A stretch of 64,000 nucleotides of DNA from the NCBI GenBank assembly GCA_029260755.1, contig JAJDCQ010000108.1:1-64000 (forward strand), in the 5' to 3' direction. This document shows positions 41,628 to 49,147 of the stretch, in pieces (the stretch's first letter is position 1; every line of letters begins with the position of its first letter). The notes beneath the pieces are model-generated. The model worked only from the letters and a program-made list of their open reading frames with translations, was not told where the DNA came from and did no database searches. This DNA comes from Planctomycetota bacterium. Lineage in GTDB: Bacteria; Planctomycetota; J058; JAJDCQ01. Both the position numbers and the translations under genes were made by a program.

Positions 41628-44396
41628 ATGGGGATCTTGAACCGACGCATTGGCCTCGTGATCGTGGCCTTCGCTCTTTGCGCGGCGCTGGTGGGATGCC
41701 AGAGCACGCCGGCACAGGGTGACTCGCCGAGGGCCGATACGCCGAAGAAGGCGCCGGCCTCAGGCAAGGCGGCTCCCGCCGACGCGCCCGCCAGCTCGGG
41801 CGACGACGAGCGGATCGCTCACGCGCCGCCGCCCGACGGCGGCCCGGTCGCCGGGGGTGCCGCGGGCAACCCGATCCTCGAGGAGTATGCGAAGGACCGG
41901 ACGCTGCGCCAGAAGGAGTCGCGCGCGGTTTCCGATCACTACTTCAAGGTCGGGAAGAAATTCTACGACCAGCTCGACTACCGCGAGGCGGAGAAGAACT
42001 TCCGCATCGCGTTCGAGTCGGATCCGACGAACAAGGAGGCCGAGCAGTTCCTCCTCCTGAGCCAGCTCCTGATCGGCAAGCGTGACAGCGTCTGGAAGGT
42101 GAGCGCGAACAAGCTCGCCGAGCAGCGGGACGCGCTGATCGAGCAGAAGAAGATCGAGGTCGAGCGGCTCTACAACCAGGGCCTCCTCCACTTCGAGGCT
42201 CGCGAGTTCGATCGCTCGATCGAGCGGTTCGAGCAGGTCATCGAGCAGATCCAGTGGTTCCCGTACAAGGTCGACGACGCCGATCTCCGCTCCAAGGCGA
42301 AGGGCAAGATCGACGAGGCGAACTCGCTCAAGCGCCAGCAGGATCTCGCCGAGCGGGAGGCGCGCCAGGAGCAGGCGTTCGCCCGGGCGCAGAAGGAAGT
42401 CGACGCGGTGATCGAGCGCGAGCAGCGCAAGGTCCAGCGGCTCATGGCGCGCGTGATCGAGTACCTCAAGACCGACCAGTACGACAAGGCCGAGCAGACC
42501 GCGGACGAGGTCCTCACGATCGACCCCGACAACTCCACGGCGCACAAGCTGCGCGACCACTCGATCCGTGGCCGCCACGTCATGGAGCAGTACGACACGA
42601 TCATCACCGACCTCGAGGAGCGGAAGCGCGACGTCGAGAACAACCACAACGCGGCGATCCCGTACGCCGACTGGATTCGGTGGCCGAACAAGGAGCAGTG
42701 GGACCTCATCAGCAGCCGTCACCAGGGCATCGCGCTCCAGGAGTCGGAAGAGGCGTTCTGGATCCAGAACTACCGCAAGGTGCTCAAGACCCGGAAGGTC
42801 ACCCTGAACTTCCCCGACACGCCGCTCAGCGACGTGATCCAGTTCCTCCAGGACATCACCGGCCTGAACATCACCGTCGCGAGCTCGATCGACGCCGAGG
42901 ACATCACGATCTCGCTCACGCTCCGCGACATTCGCCTCGAGGACGCCCTCAACATCATTCTCGAGCAGGCCGGCCTGGCGAAGACGTTCAGCAACGAGAC
43001 GCTCCTGATCACCGAGCCCGAGGAGGCCGTCGGCGAGGTCTACCTCGACATCCTCGACGTCCAGGACATCCTCAGCCGGACCCAGGATTTCCCGGGCCCG
43101 ACGATCCAGGTCTCCGGTGACACCGGCGGCGGCGGCGGTGGCGGTGGTGGTGGCGCCGCGGGCGCCGGCACGCTCGTCTTCGACGACGAGGAAGAGGGAC
43201 TCGAGACCGGTATCGATGCCGACAAGCTCATCGAGCTGCTCGAGGGTGCGCTCCCCGAGACCGCGTTCGATCCCGAAGGCAGCAGCCTCGAGATCCACCG
43301 CGGCCAGCTCCTCCTGAACTCGACCCGCGAGGTCCACCGGGAGGTCACCCGGATCCTCGACAACCTCCGGAAGAACTCGGGTCTGTTCGTCCAGGTCGAG
43401 ACGCGCTTCGTCCTGATCCACGACGACTTCCTCCAGGACTTCGGAATCGACTACCGCGGCCTCGGCCTCGGCAACCCGAGCTTCGGAACGCCGCTCGAGT
43501 TCGTTCCGAGCCCGACGGGCAACCAGCGCGGTCAGCCGGGCGCGTTCGCCGATGACGTCGGTGGAACCCGGACGATCCCGACCAACCCCGGCACCCGGAT
43601 CGGCCCGCAGGGCGTCAACAACCCGCTCCTGGGCGCCGACAACGTGGGCTTCCGGCAGCAGAACGTGTTCGAGCGCGGCGCGCCGTTCCTCAACGGCATG
43701 CGGCTCAACCCGATCGCCCAGAACCAGCAGCAGAGCGGCCTGTCGCTCCAGACGACGATCCTCGAGCCGTTCCAGCTCAACGCGATCCTCACGGCCGAGC
43801 GCGAGTTCCTTCGCGAGCGGCTCGTGCAGGCGCCGACGGTCGTCGCGGCCGACCGGCAGCGCGTCCACACCGCGGTCGTGACCCAGCGGGCCTACATCGC
43901 GGACTTCGAGCTGAGCTCGGGTGGAACGGGTCTCGCGATCGCCGAGGTCGCCGATCCGATCGTCGAGGTCTTCCAGGAGGGTATCGTCCTGGACGTCCGT
44001 CCGACGATCAGCCACGACCGGAAGTACATCACCCTCGACATGCGTCCGACGCTCGCGACGCTCGTCGGCGGCGACTTCACCCAGATCCCGGTCAACCTCG
44101 GCACGATCTCGATGGCGGCGATCAACGTCAACATCGAGGTGCCGGCGATCATCCTCCAGGAGGCCTTCACCAGCGTCACGATCCCCGACGGCGGATCGGC
44201 CCTGGTCGGTGGCTTCCGGCAGTTCGACGAGCGGATCCTCCGCAGCTCGACGCCGTTCGTCGACTCGGTGCCGATCCTCAACGTCCTCGCCAAGCGCGAG
44301 GGTGAGCTGCGCGAGACCGAGAGCCTCGTGATCCTCGTGACCGCGAAGATCCTGAGCGTTCGTGAGGAGGAGGCGAAGCACTTCAACCGGCGGTAG
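41628..44396 (+). CDS. Secretin-family outer-membrane lipoprotein 1 with TPR N-domain
   Basis: 922 aa; ATG follows GATCAGGAGGGGAAC. Signal with lipobox LVGC. Residues about 100-330 contain TPR-like helices (YFKVGKKFYDQLDYREAEKN; LYNQGLLHFEAREFDRSIER) and a basic coiled coil. Residues about 385-450 are a secretin short N-domain (KVTLNFPDTPLSDVIQFLQD ... SLTLRDIRLEDALNIILEQA). A Gly-rich spacer lies about 500-515. The C-terminal secretin domain includes VQAPTVVAADRQRVHTAVV, TSVTIPDGGSALVGGFRQ and ETESLVILVTAKIL. Secretins form gated outer-membrane pores for type II/III secretion or type IV pili; no partner genes lie here, so it is an orphan. It is strikingly similar to the protein encoded at 49148. 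Confidence 0.85.
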   Translation: MGILNRRIGLVIVAFALCAALVGCQSTPAQGDSPRADTPKKAPASGKAAPADAPASSGDDERIAHAPPPDGGPVAGGAAGNPILEEYAKDRTLRQKESRAVSDHYFKVGKKFYDQLDYREAEKNFRIAFESDPTNKEAEQFLLLSQLLIGKRDSVWKVSANKLAEQRDALIEQKKIEVERLYNQGLLHFEAREFDRSIERFEQVIEQIQWFPYKVDDADLRSKAKGKIDEANSLKRQQDLAEREARQEQAFARAQKEVDAVIEREQRKVQRLMARVIEYLKTDQYDKAEQTADEVLTIDPDNSTAHKLRDHSIRGRHVMEQYDTIITDLEERKRDVENNHNAAIPYADWIRWPNKEQWDLISSRHQGIALQESEEAFWIQNYRKVLKTRKVTLNFPDTPLSDVIQFLQDITGLNITVASSIDAEDITISLTLRDIRLEDALNIILEQAGLAKTFSNETLLITEPEEAVGEVYLDILDVQDILSRTQDFPGPTIQVSGDTGGGGGGGGGGAAGAGTLVFDDEEEGLETGIDADKLIELLEGALPETAFDPEGSSLEIHRGQLLLNSTREVHREVTRILDNLRKNSGLFVQVETRFVLIHDDFLQDFGIDYRGLGLGNPSFGTPLEFVPSPTGNQRGQPGAFADDVGGTRTIPTNPGTRIGPQGVNNPLLGADNVGFRQQNVFERGAPFLNGMRLNPIAQNQQQSGLSLQTTILEPFQLNAILTAEREFLRERLVQAPTVVAADRQRVHTAVVTQRAYIADFELSSGGTGLAIAEVADPIVEVFQEGIVLDVRPTISHDRKYITLDMRPTLATLVGGDFTQIPVNLGTISMAAINVNIEVPAIILQEAFTSVTIPDGGSALVGGFRQFDERILRSSTPFVDSVPILNVLAKREGELRETESLVILVTAKILSVREEEAKHFNRR

Positions 44397-44426
44397 TTAG
44401 TTCTCGCTGGGAGTAGCTTTGCTTCG

Positions 44427-44460
44427 TGAAGGGCCCGTGCTGACGCGCGGGCCCTTTTCA
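44427..44460 (+). terminator. Rho-independent terminator after secretin 1
   Basis: TGAAGGGCCCG (44427-44437) pairs with CGGGCCCTTTTCA (44448-44460) around a 10-nt loop; the descending arm ends in TTTT. It starts 30 bp after the secretin stop. Confidence 0.85.
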
Positions 44461-44498
44461 CGTACGGACATCTCGCGAATGGGGTAGGAGTCGCGGCC

Positions 44499-44613
44499 GC
44501 CGTGGCCGTGGCCGTGGCCGTGGCCGTGGCCGTGGCCGTGGCCGTGGCCGTGGCCGTGGCCGTGGCCGTGGCCGTGGCCGTGGCCGTGGCCGTGGCCGTG
44601 GCCGTGGCCGTGG
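44499..44613. repeat. Near-perfect GGCCGT minisatellite, about 19 units
   Basis: Uninterrupted tandem CCGTGG/GGCCGT hexamers. In the plus frame leading to the next gene they would read as (Ala-Val)n; I place the gene start after the array, at 44667, because a signal peptide begins there. Confidence 0.95.
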
Positions 44614-44666
44614 CCGCCCTCGGGCGGCTCCCGGAACTCCCGGTTCGCCTCCGGGGTGCAAGCACC

Positions 44667-45350
44667 ATGCGCTCCGCCCGCTCCCATCTCCGATCCGCCG
44701 GGCTCCTCGCAGTGCTCTTCTTGCCCTCCGGTGCGATCGCGCTCGAGGTCGGGCGCCGCGCGCTGGAGGCGCACCGGGCGTCGGCCCACCTCGCCGTGAC
44801 TCGATCGCAGACCACGACGGGCGAGGCGAAGCACGCCTCGTACGGCTGGCTTCTGGAACGACACCCCCGGGCGCTCCTGCGCGATCTGCTCGATCACCCC
44901 GCCGACCGACTCACGACCCTGACCGGTGACTACATCCGCTTCCGCACCACGCCACCCCATCCTCCGATTCGGCTCACGCTCTACCCTCGGGACGTCATCC
45001 GCCCGGCGACGGCACGACCGCTCGCCGAGCTCTGGGATCGAGCGTGTCTCGCCGACGAACGCGTCGCCGAGTTGACCGGCGAGGTGCTGGCCGCCGAGGC
45101 CAGCTCGGCTGGCTACATCCCTCTCGAGGTTCACGTGAAGAACCTCGTCGGACTCCCGGAAGCGGGCCTCCGAAGAGCGAGCTTCGTCTGGCTGAGAGAC
45201 CGCGAGGGGTTCCCCTCCGAGTACCGCTGGGACGCCCCAACGGCCTCGCAGCTTCTCGGACGGCACTCGCAGCGGGCCCCTCCGGTCCAGGCGGCGAGGG
45301 AGCGCGAGGCGCTCGTTCATCGCTGGCTGAAAGCCCGCCGCGCGTCCTGA
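44667..45350 (+). CDS. Secreted hypothetical protein
   Basis: 227 aa from ATG at 44667, the first residue of a plausible signal peptide (RSAGLLAVLFLPSGAIALE). An upstream in-frame ATG at 44502 would add a poly(Ala-Val) leader made by the minisatellite and is unlikely. The mature part is mixed, with RLTLYPRDVIRPATARPLAE and YIPLEVHVKNLVGLPEAGLR. I do not recognise a family. It ends 7 bp from the convergent GNAT gene. It lies downstream of a strong terminator, so it must have its own promoter, which I could not identify. Confidence 0.55.
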   Translation: MRSARSHLRSAGLLAVLFLPSGAIALEVGRRALEAHRASAHLAVTRSQTTTGEAKHASYGWLLERHPRALLRDLLDHPADRLTTLTGDYIRFRTTPPHPPIRLTLYPRDVIRPATARPLAELWDRACLADERVAELTGEVLAAEASSAGYIPLEVHVKNLVGLPEAGLRRASFVWLRDREGFPSEYRWDAPTASQLLGRHSQRAPPVQAAREREALVHRWLKARRAS

Positions 45351-45357
45351 TCGCGAG

Positions 45358-45894
45358 CTACGGGGCGTCGCCGACCCGGCGAGCCATCGACACGAGATCG
45401 ACGGGCCTCCCGTCCACGACCATCGCCGCCGGCTCCGTGCCCCACGCCTCGAAGCCGAGCTTCTCGTAAAGACGCCTCGCAGGCGCGTTGCCGGCGCTCA
45501 CGCCGAGCTGCACGTGAGTCACGCCGGGCACCCGGACGACGCGGCGGAGCACCTCCTCGAGGAGCTTCCTCGAGGCTCCCCGTCCGCGCGCCTCGGGCGT
45601 GACGTAGAGACCCCAGACCTCGACGCGGTGACGGACCTTGCTCCGCTCTTGCCGGTACCAGCCGCAGAGCCCGACGAGCTCGTCGCCGAGCCATGCGCCG
45701 ACGACTCCGATTCCCTCGTCGCCGCCCCAGCGCTCGGCTTGCCGCTCGTAGTCCTCCAGCGACCGCGAGGCCCGCTCCTCCTCCTCGGTCAGGAGGAACG
45801 CGGTCGGCTCTTCTCGCAGCGAGCGCAGTCGAAGCTCGCGGAGGTCCTCGACCTCGGTCGGGGCGACCGTCCTCACCGTCCATCGCGCACTCAT
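45358..45894 (-). CDS. GNAT-family N-acetyltransferase
   Basis: 178 aa; ATG at 45894 has GGAGGAAG upstream. The acetyl-CoA-binding beta strand and P-loop are VEVWGLYVTPEARGRGASRK (R-G-R-G-A), followed by LLEEVLRRV and the C-terminal signature LGVSAGNAPARRLYEKLGFE. GNAT enzymes acetylate amines on small molecules or protein N-termini; the substrate is unknown. It follows the kinase gene on the same strand by 49 bp and may be cotranscribed. Confidence 0.88.
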   Translation of the reverse strand: MSARWTVRTVAPTEVEDLRELRLRSLREEPTAFLLTEEEERASRSLEDYERQAERWGGDEGIGVVGAWLGDELVGLCGWYRQERSKVRHRVEVWGLYVTPEARGRGASRKLLEEVLRRVVRVPGVTHVQLGVSAGNAPARRLYEKLGFEAWGTEPAAMVVDGRPVDLVSMARRVGDAP

Positions 45895-45943
45895 CGGGTC
45901 TTCTTCCTCCCGGGGCGTGGACGACGTCGAGGCTCGGCTCCTG

Positions 45944-48073
45944 TCACTCCGATCCCGGACGCTCCCGCAACCGTGCGATCTCCGCTCGGAGCTTCGCCCC
46001 TTCCGGGTGGCCGAGACGGATCGCTTGCTCCAGGTCCGCGATCGCTCCCGCGACGTCGCCGAGGTCTCGCCGGACCTCCCCTCTCTCGAACCAGGCGCGG
46101 AAGTTTGCGGGAAACCGGGCGATCGCCTGGTTCAGGTCGCCAAGCGCGCCTTCGAGGTCGCCGAGCCGCGCGCGCGCCTCTCCGCGAAGCTGCCAGGCGA
46201 GGAATCGCGAGGGGTTGATCCCGATCGCTCGGTCGGCGTCGGCGGCGGCCCCTTCGAAGTCCCCGGCGGCGTTCTTGCTGGCCGCTCGATTGCAGAGGAT
46301 CCGGTCGTCGCCCGGGTCGAGCTCGAGCGCCCGGTCCTGATCCGCGATCGCGCCGGTGAGATCCCCCATCGTTCGCTTCGTGGACGCGAGGGCGTCCCAC
46401 GCCGCCGCGTGGGTCGGCGCGAGCTCGACCGCGCGGCGGTGGTCGAGCAGCGCGCCCTCGTGGTCCGCGATCCGTGACTTCGCCGACCCTCGGTTCGTCC
46501 ACGCGACGACCTGGGTCGGATCGAGCGCGATCGCGCGATCGAGATCGGAGATGGCTCCGGCGGGATCCCCGCTGACGAGCCGGCTCGTGGCGCGGCAGCT
46601 CCAGGCGACCGGATCGGTCGGATCGAGATCGATCGCGCGGCTCAGGTCGACGATCGACCCCTCGAGGTCGGCACACCGCCCCCTGGTTCGTCCGCGCATC
46701 GCCCACGCCCACGCGTAGGCGGGATCGAGCTCGATCGCCCGATCGTAGTCTGCGATCGCGCGGTTCAGCTCGGCGCGGTCCAGCCCTCGCGCGACCGAGT
46801 TCCACTCCCGCGCATGCCCGCGGTGAGCCCAGGCTCGAGCCGACGACGGCGCGAGCTCGATCGCCCGATCGAGCGACCGGATGCTCCCGGTGAGATCGCC
46901 GCGCTGGAACGCGGCCTGCGCCTGCTCCAAGAGGGGATCGATCGGGGCGAGGATGGCGGTTTCGTCCGGGGCCGGCGGTCCGACGCGGGCCGGCTCGCTC
47001 GGCGGCTGCGGCGGCGGCGCCTCCGGCGACTTCTCCGGAGCGGCGCGCCGTTCTGCGGGTCGCTCGTGCCCCACCGTGCCGCCCTCGGCGAGGTCCGGCC
47101 CGGGCGACGGCGCCGGCATCGACCGCTCCGCGAGCAACCCGACGGTCGTCGCGCCGAGGACGACGACGAGCCCCGCGAGCACCAACCCGAGGACCGGGAA
47201 CGCACGGCGCGCCGCGGGTGTCTCCGCCGGGTCGCCCCTCTCGCCGCGAAGTTGAGCCTCCAGCGCGTCCGCGAGCAGGCCCGCGGTTCTGAATCGCCGC
47301 GTCGGCTCCTTCTCCAGGCACCGGAGACAGATCGCATCCAGCTCGGGAGAGATCCCGGACCGTCGTCGTGACGGCGCCTCGACCGGCGTCCCGAGCGTCC
47401 CGACCGCGATCTCGACGAGGCTCGCGCCGCCGAACGGGGCGGAGCCGGTGATGAGCGTGTACAGGGTCGCGCCGAGTCCCCAAACGTCGGCCGCCGGACC
47501 GACCTCGAGCCCTCCGCGAACCTGCTCCGGCCCGGCGAACCCCGGCGTGCCCAGAAAGCCCCGCGCCGAGCTCGAGGCGCTCGCCTCGGCGTCATCGAGG
47601 TCCTTCGCGAGGCCGAAGTCGGTGACGAGCAGCTCGCCGTCGGACGTGACGATGAGGTTGTCGGGTTTGAGGTCCCGGTGCAGGACCGAGGCGCGGTGGG
47701 CCGCATCGATCGCGCGCGCCGCCTTCGTGATGAACGCCACCGCCACGCGGGGCGCGAACGGCCCGCCTCGCGCGAGTCGAGCCCCCAGCGTCTCGCCCTC
47801 GACGAAGTCCATCACGATGAACGGGCTGCCACGCTCCTGTCCGACCTCGTAGACCGTGACAATGTTGGGATGGCGGAGCTTGGCGAGCGCGCGCGCCTCG
47901 CGCGCGAACCGCGCGACCTGGGCCGGTCCCGCCCGCGCCTGGCGAAGCATCTTGATCGCCACGTCCCGCCGAAGCCGCGGGTCATGCGCCCGATAGACGA
48001 CTCCGGCGCCACCGCGTCCGACCTCTCCGATCACTCGATAGGGCCCGATCCGCTCCACACCCGACCATGACAC
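45944..48073 (-). CDS. Hanks-type Ser/Thr protein kinase with extracytoplasmic TPRs
   Basis: 709 aa from GTG at 48073 with GGGAG upstream; a GTG five codons later is possible. Kinase domain (about 8-275): GEVGRGGAGVVYRAHD (Gly loop), VAIKML (Lys), VLHRDLKPDNLIV (catalytic loop), VTDFGLAKD (DFG) and GTPGFAGPEQ (APE-like). One membrane segment follows at about 296-320 (FPVLGLVLAGLVVVLGATTV). After a Pro-rich linker, some eight 34-residue TPR units run from about 400 to 700 (for example AIADYDRAIELDPAYAWAWA). The kinase is thus cytoplasmic and the TPRs outside. Targets are unknown; the TxxI-rich STAS protein at 38908 is one candidate. Confidence 0.9.
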   Translation of the reverse strand: MSWSGVERIGPYRVIGEVGRGGAGVVYRAHDPRLRRDVAIKMLRQARAGPAQVARFAREARALAKLRHPNIVTVYEVGQERGSPFIVMDFVEGETLGARLARGGPFAPRVAVAFITKAARAIDAAHRASVLHRDLKPDNLIVTSDGELLVTDFGLAKDLDDAEASASSSARGFLGTPGFAGPEQVRGGLEVGPAADVWGLGATLYTLITGSAPFGGASLVEIAVGTLGTPVEAPSRRRSGISPELDAICLRCLEKEPTRRFRTAGLLADALEAQLRGERGDPAETPAARRAFPVLGLVLAGLVVVLGATTVGLLAERSMPAPSPGPDLAEGGTVGHERPAERRAAPEKSPEAPPPQPPSEPARVGPPAPDETAILAPIDPLLEQAQAAFQRGDLTGSIRSLDRAIELAPSSARAWAHRGHAREWNSVARGLDRAELNRAIADYDRAIELDPAYAWAWAMRGRTRGRCADLEGSIVDLSRAIDLDPTDPVAWSCRATSRLVSGDPAGAISDLDRAIALDPTQVVAWTNRGSAKSRIADHEGALLDHRRAVELAPTHAAAWDALASTKRTMGDLTGAIADQDRALELDPGDDRILCNRAASKNAAGDFEGAAADADRAIGINPSRFLAWQLRGEARARLGDLEGALGDLNQAIARFPANFRAWFERGEVRRDLGDVAGAIADLEQAIRLGHPEGAKLRAEIARLRERPGSE

Positions 48074-48099
48074 CCCAACTCCCGCCACGCGAGCAGCCC

Positions 48100-48243
48100 C
48101 CGACCCCAACCAACGGCCAACGGCCCCAACCCACGGCCCCAACCCACGGCCACGGCCCCAACCCACGGCCCCAACCCACGGCCACGGCCACGGCCACGGC
48201 CACGGCCACGGCCACGGCCACGGCCACGGCCACGGCCACGGCG
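48100..48243. repeat. CCACGG minisatellite plus CCCCAACCCACGGCC units
   Basis: Irregular CCCCAACCCACGGCC blocks from about 48100 pass into about twelve pure GGCCAC hexamers (to 48243). It fills most of the 320-bp gap between the divergent kinase gene (start 48073) and the lipoprotein gene (start 48394). The following 48244-48390 is pyrimidine-rich and shows no gene. Confidence 0.9.
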
Positions 48244-48393
48244 GCGAAGCGGCTCCGCCCCTTCGCCGCCTCTCTTCGCCGCCGCCTCCCTTTCCCCCCG
48301 CTCAACCTCCCGTTTCCCGCTCTTACCCTCCCCCCCCACCCTCCCCTCCCCTACCCTGACCCCGACGGACGGACGGGGAAGAAGGGAGCCACC

Positions 48394-49041
48394 TTGATTC
48401 GCTGCATCGCAAGCGCCACCACCGTCTGCCTCCTCCTCCTCCTCGTCATCCTCATCGCCGCCACCACCCTCACCACCGGCTGCGTCTTCGTCCCAGGCCC
48501 CGGCGCCCATCCCACCGCCGAGGCGGAGACCCGCACCTGGGTCCGGTTCGAGCCGAGCGAGCTTCGCGAGCTCGAGGTGAGCGTCGTCGTCTACGAGCGG
48601 CGGGTCATGGCCGAGCGGGAGGGCCATACCTGGGTCTCCGGCCGCGCGCCTCACGCCGTCGTTGCGATCCTTCGCGACGCGCGCGCCGCCTCGGTCGGCA
48701 TGCCGGCGGACCCGCTCGTCGAGGCGAGCTTCTCCTCGGGCGACCCAGACCCCGACCCCGCTCCTCGTGTCGCCCCCTCGATCACCTGCCGGGACGACGC
48801 CCTCGTCGTCGACGGGGTCGCCTGCCCGCTCTCGCGGGGGGACCTCGTCGTCGTCGCCGCGGATGCCGACGGCCGCGCGCGCGTCCTCGCGCAGACCGAC
48901 GCGGGAGAGCTCGACCACCTCGCGGCGTTCGGCTCCAACGATGCCGTCGTCGCCGCGGTCGGCCGCGCCCTCCGGGAGCGCGCGGTGCCAGGCGGGGCGT
49001 CGGGCTCGCTCGACCCGCCCTCGGGCGTGCTCGTTCGGTGA
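48394..49041 (+). CDS. Small lipoprotein, unknown
   Basis: 215 aa from a TTG at 48394, chosen because GAAGGGAG precedes it and the signal sequence begins at once (LIRCIASATTVCLLLLLVIL, lipobox LTTGC). Upstream in-frame sequence is minisatellite and proline-rich, so a longer protein from 48067 is unlikely. The mature part contains VRFEPSELRELEVSVVVYER and WVSGRAPHAVVAILRDARAA and looks globular, with about 200 residues. No family recognised. It ends 106 bp before secretin 2, on the same strand, so a shared transcript is possible. Confidence 0.6.
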   Translation: MIRCIASATTVCLLLLLVILIAATTLTTGCVFVPGPGAHPTAEAETRTWVRFEPSELRELEVSVVVYERRVMAEREGHTWVSGRAPHAVVAILRDARAASVGMPADPLVEASFSSGDPDPDPAPRVAPSITCRDDALVVDGVACPLSRGDLVVVAADADGRARVLAQTDAGELDHLAAFGSNDAVVAAVGRALRERAVPGGASGSLDPPSGVLVR

Positions 49042-49147
49042 CGATCACCAGGCCGTGAGGTGATTCGCGCGTGACCGCCCGGTGGCCGGCGATCGCCATG
49101 ATCGTCGGTGCCCGGGCCGGGGAGCCTCCTCTGGAGAGGACCCCGTC

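Noticed and set aside
44502..44666. Poly(Ala-Val) N-terminal extension of the 44667 protein
   Set aside because: It is only the GGCCGT minisatellite read in frame; a normal signal peptide starts after it.
48067..48393. Long proline/threonine-rich leader for the 48394 lipoprotein
   Set aside because: It is minisatellite and pyrimidine-rich DNA; a TTG with a good ribosome site and signal peptide starts at 48394.
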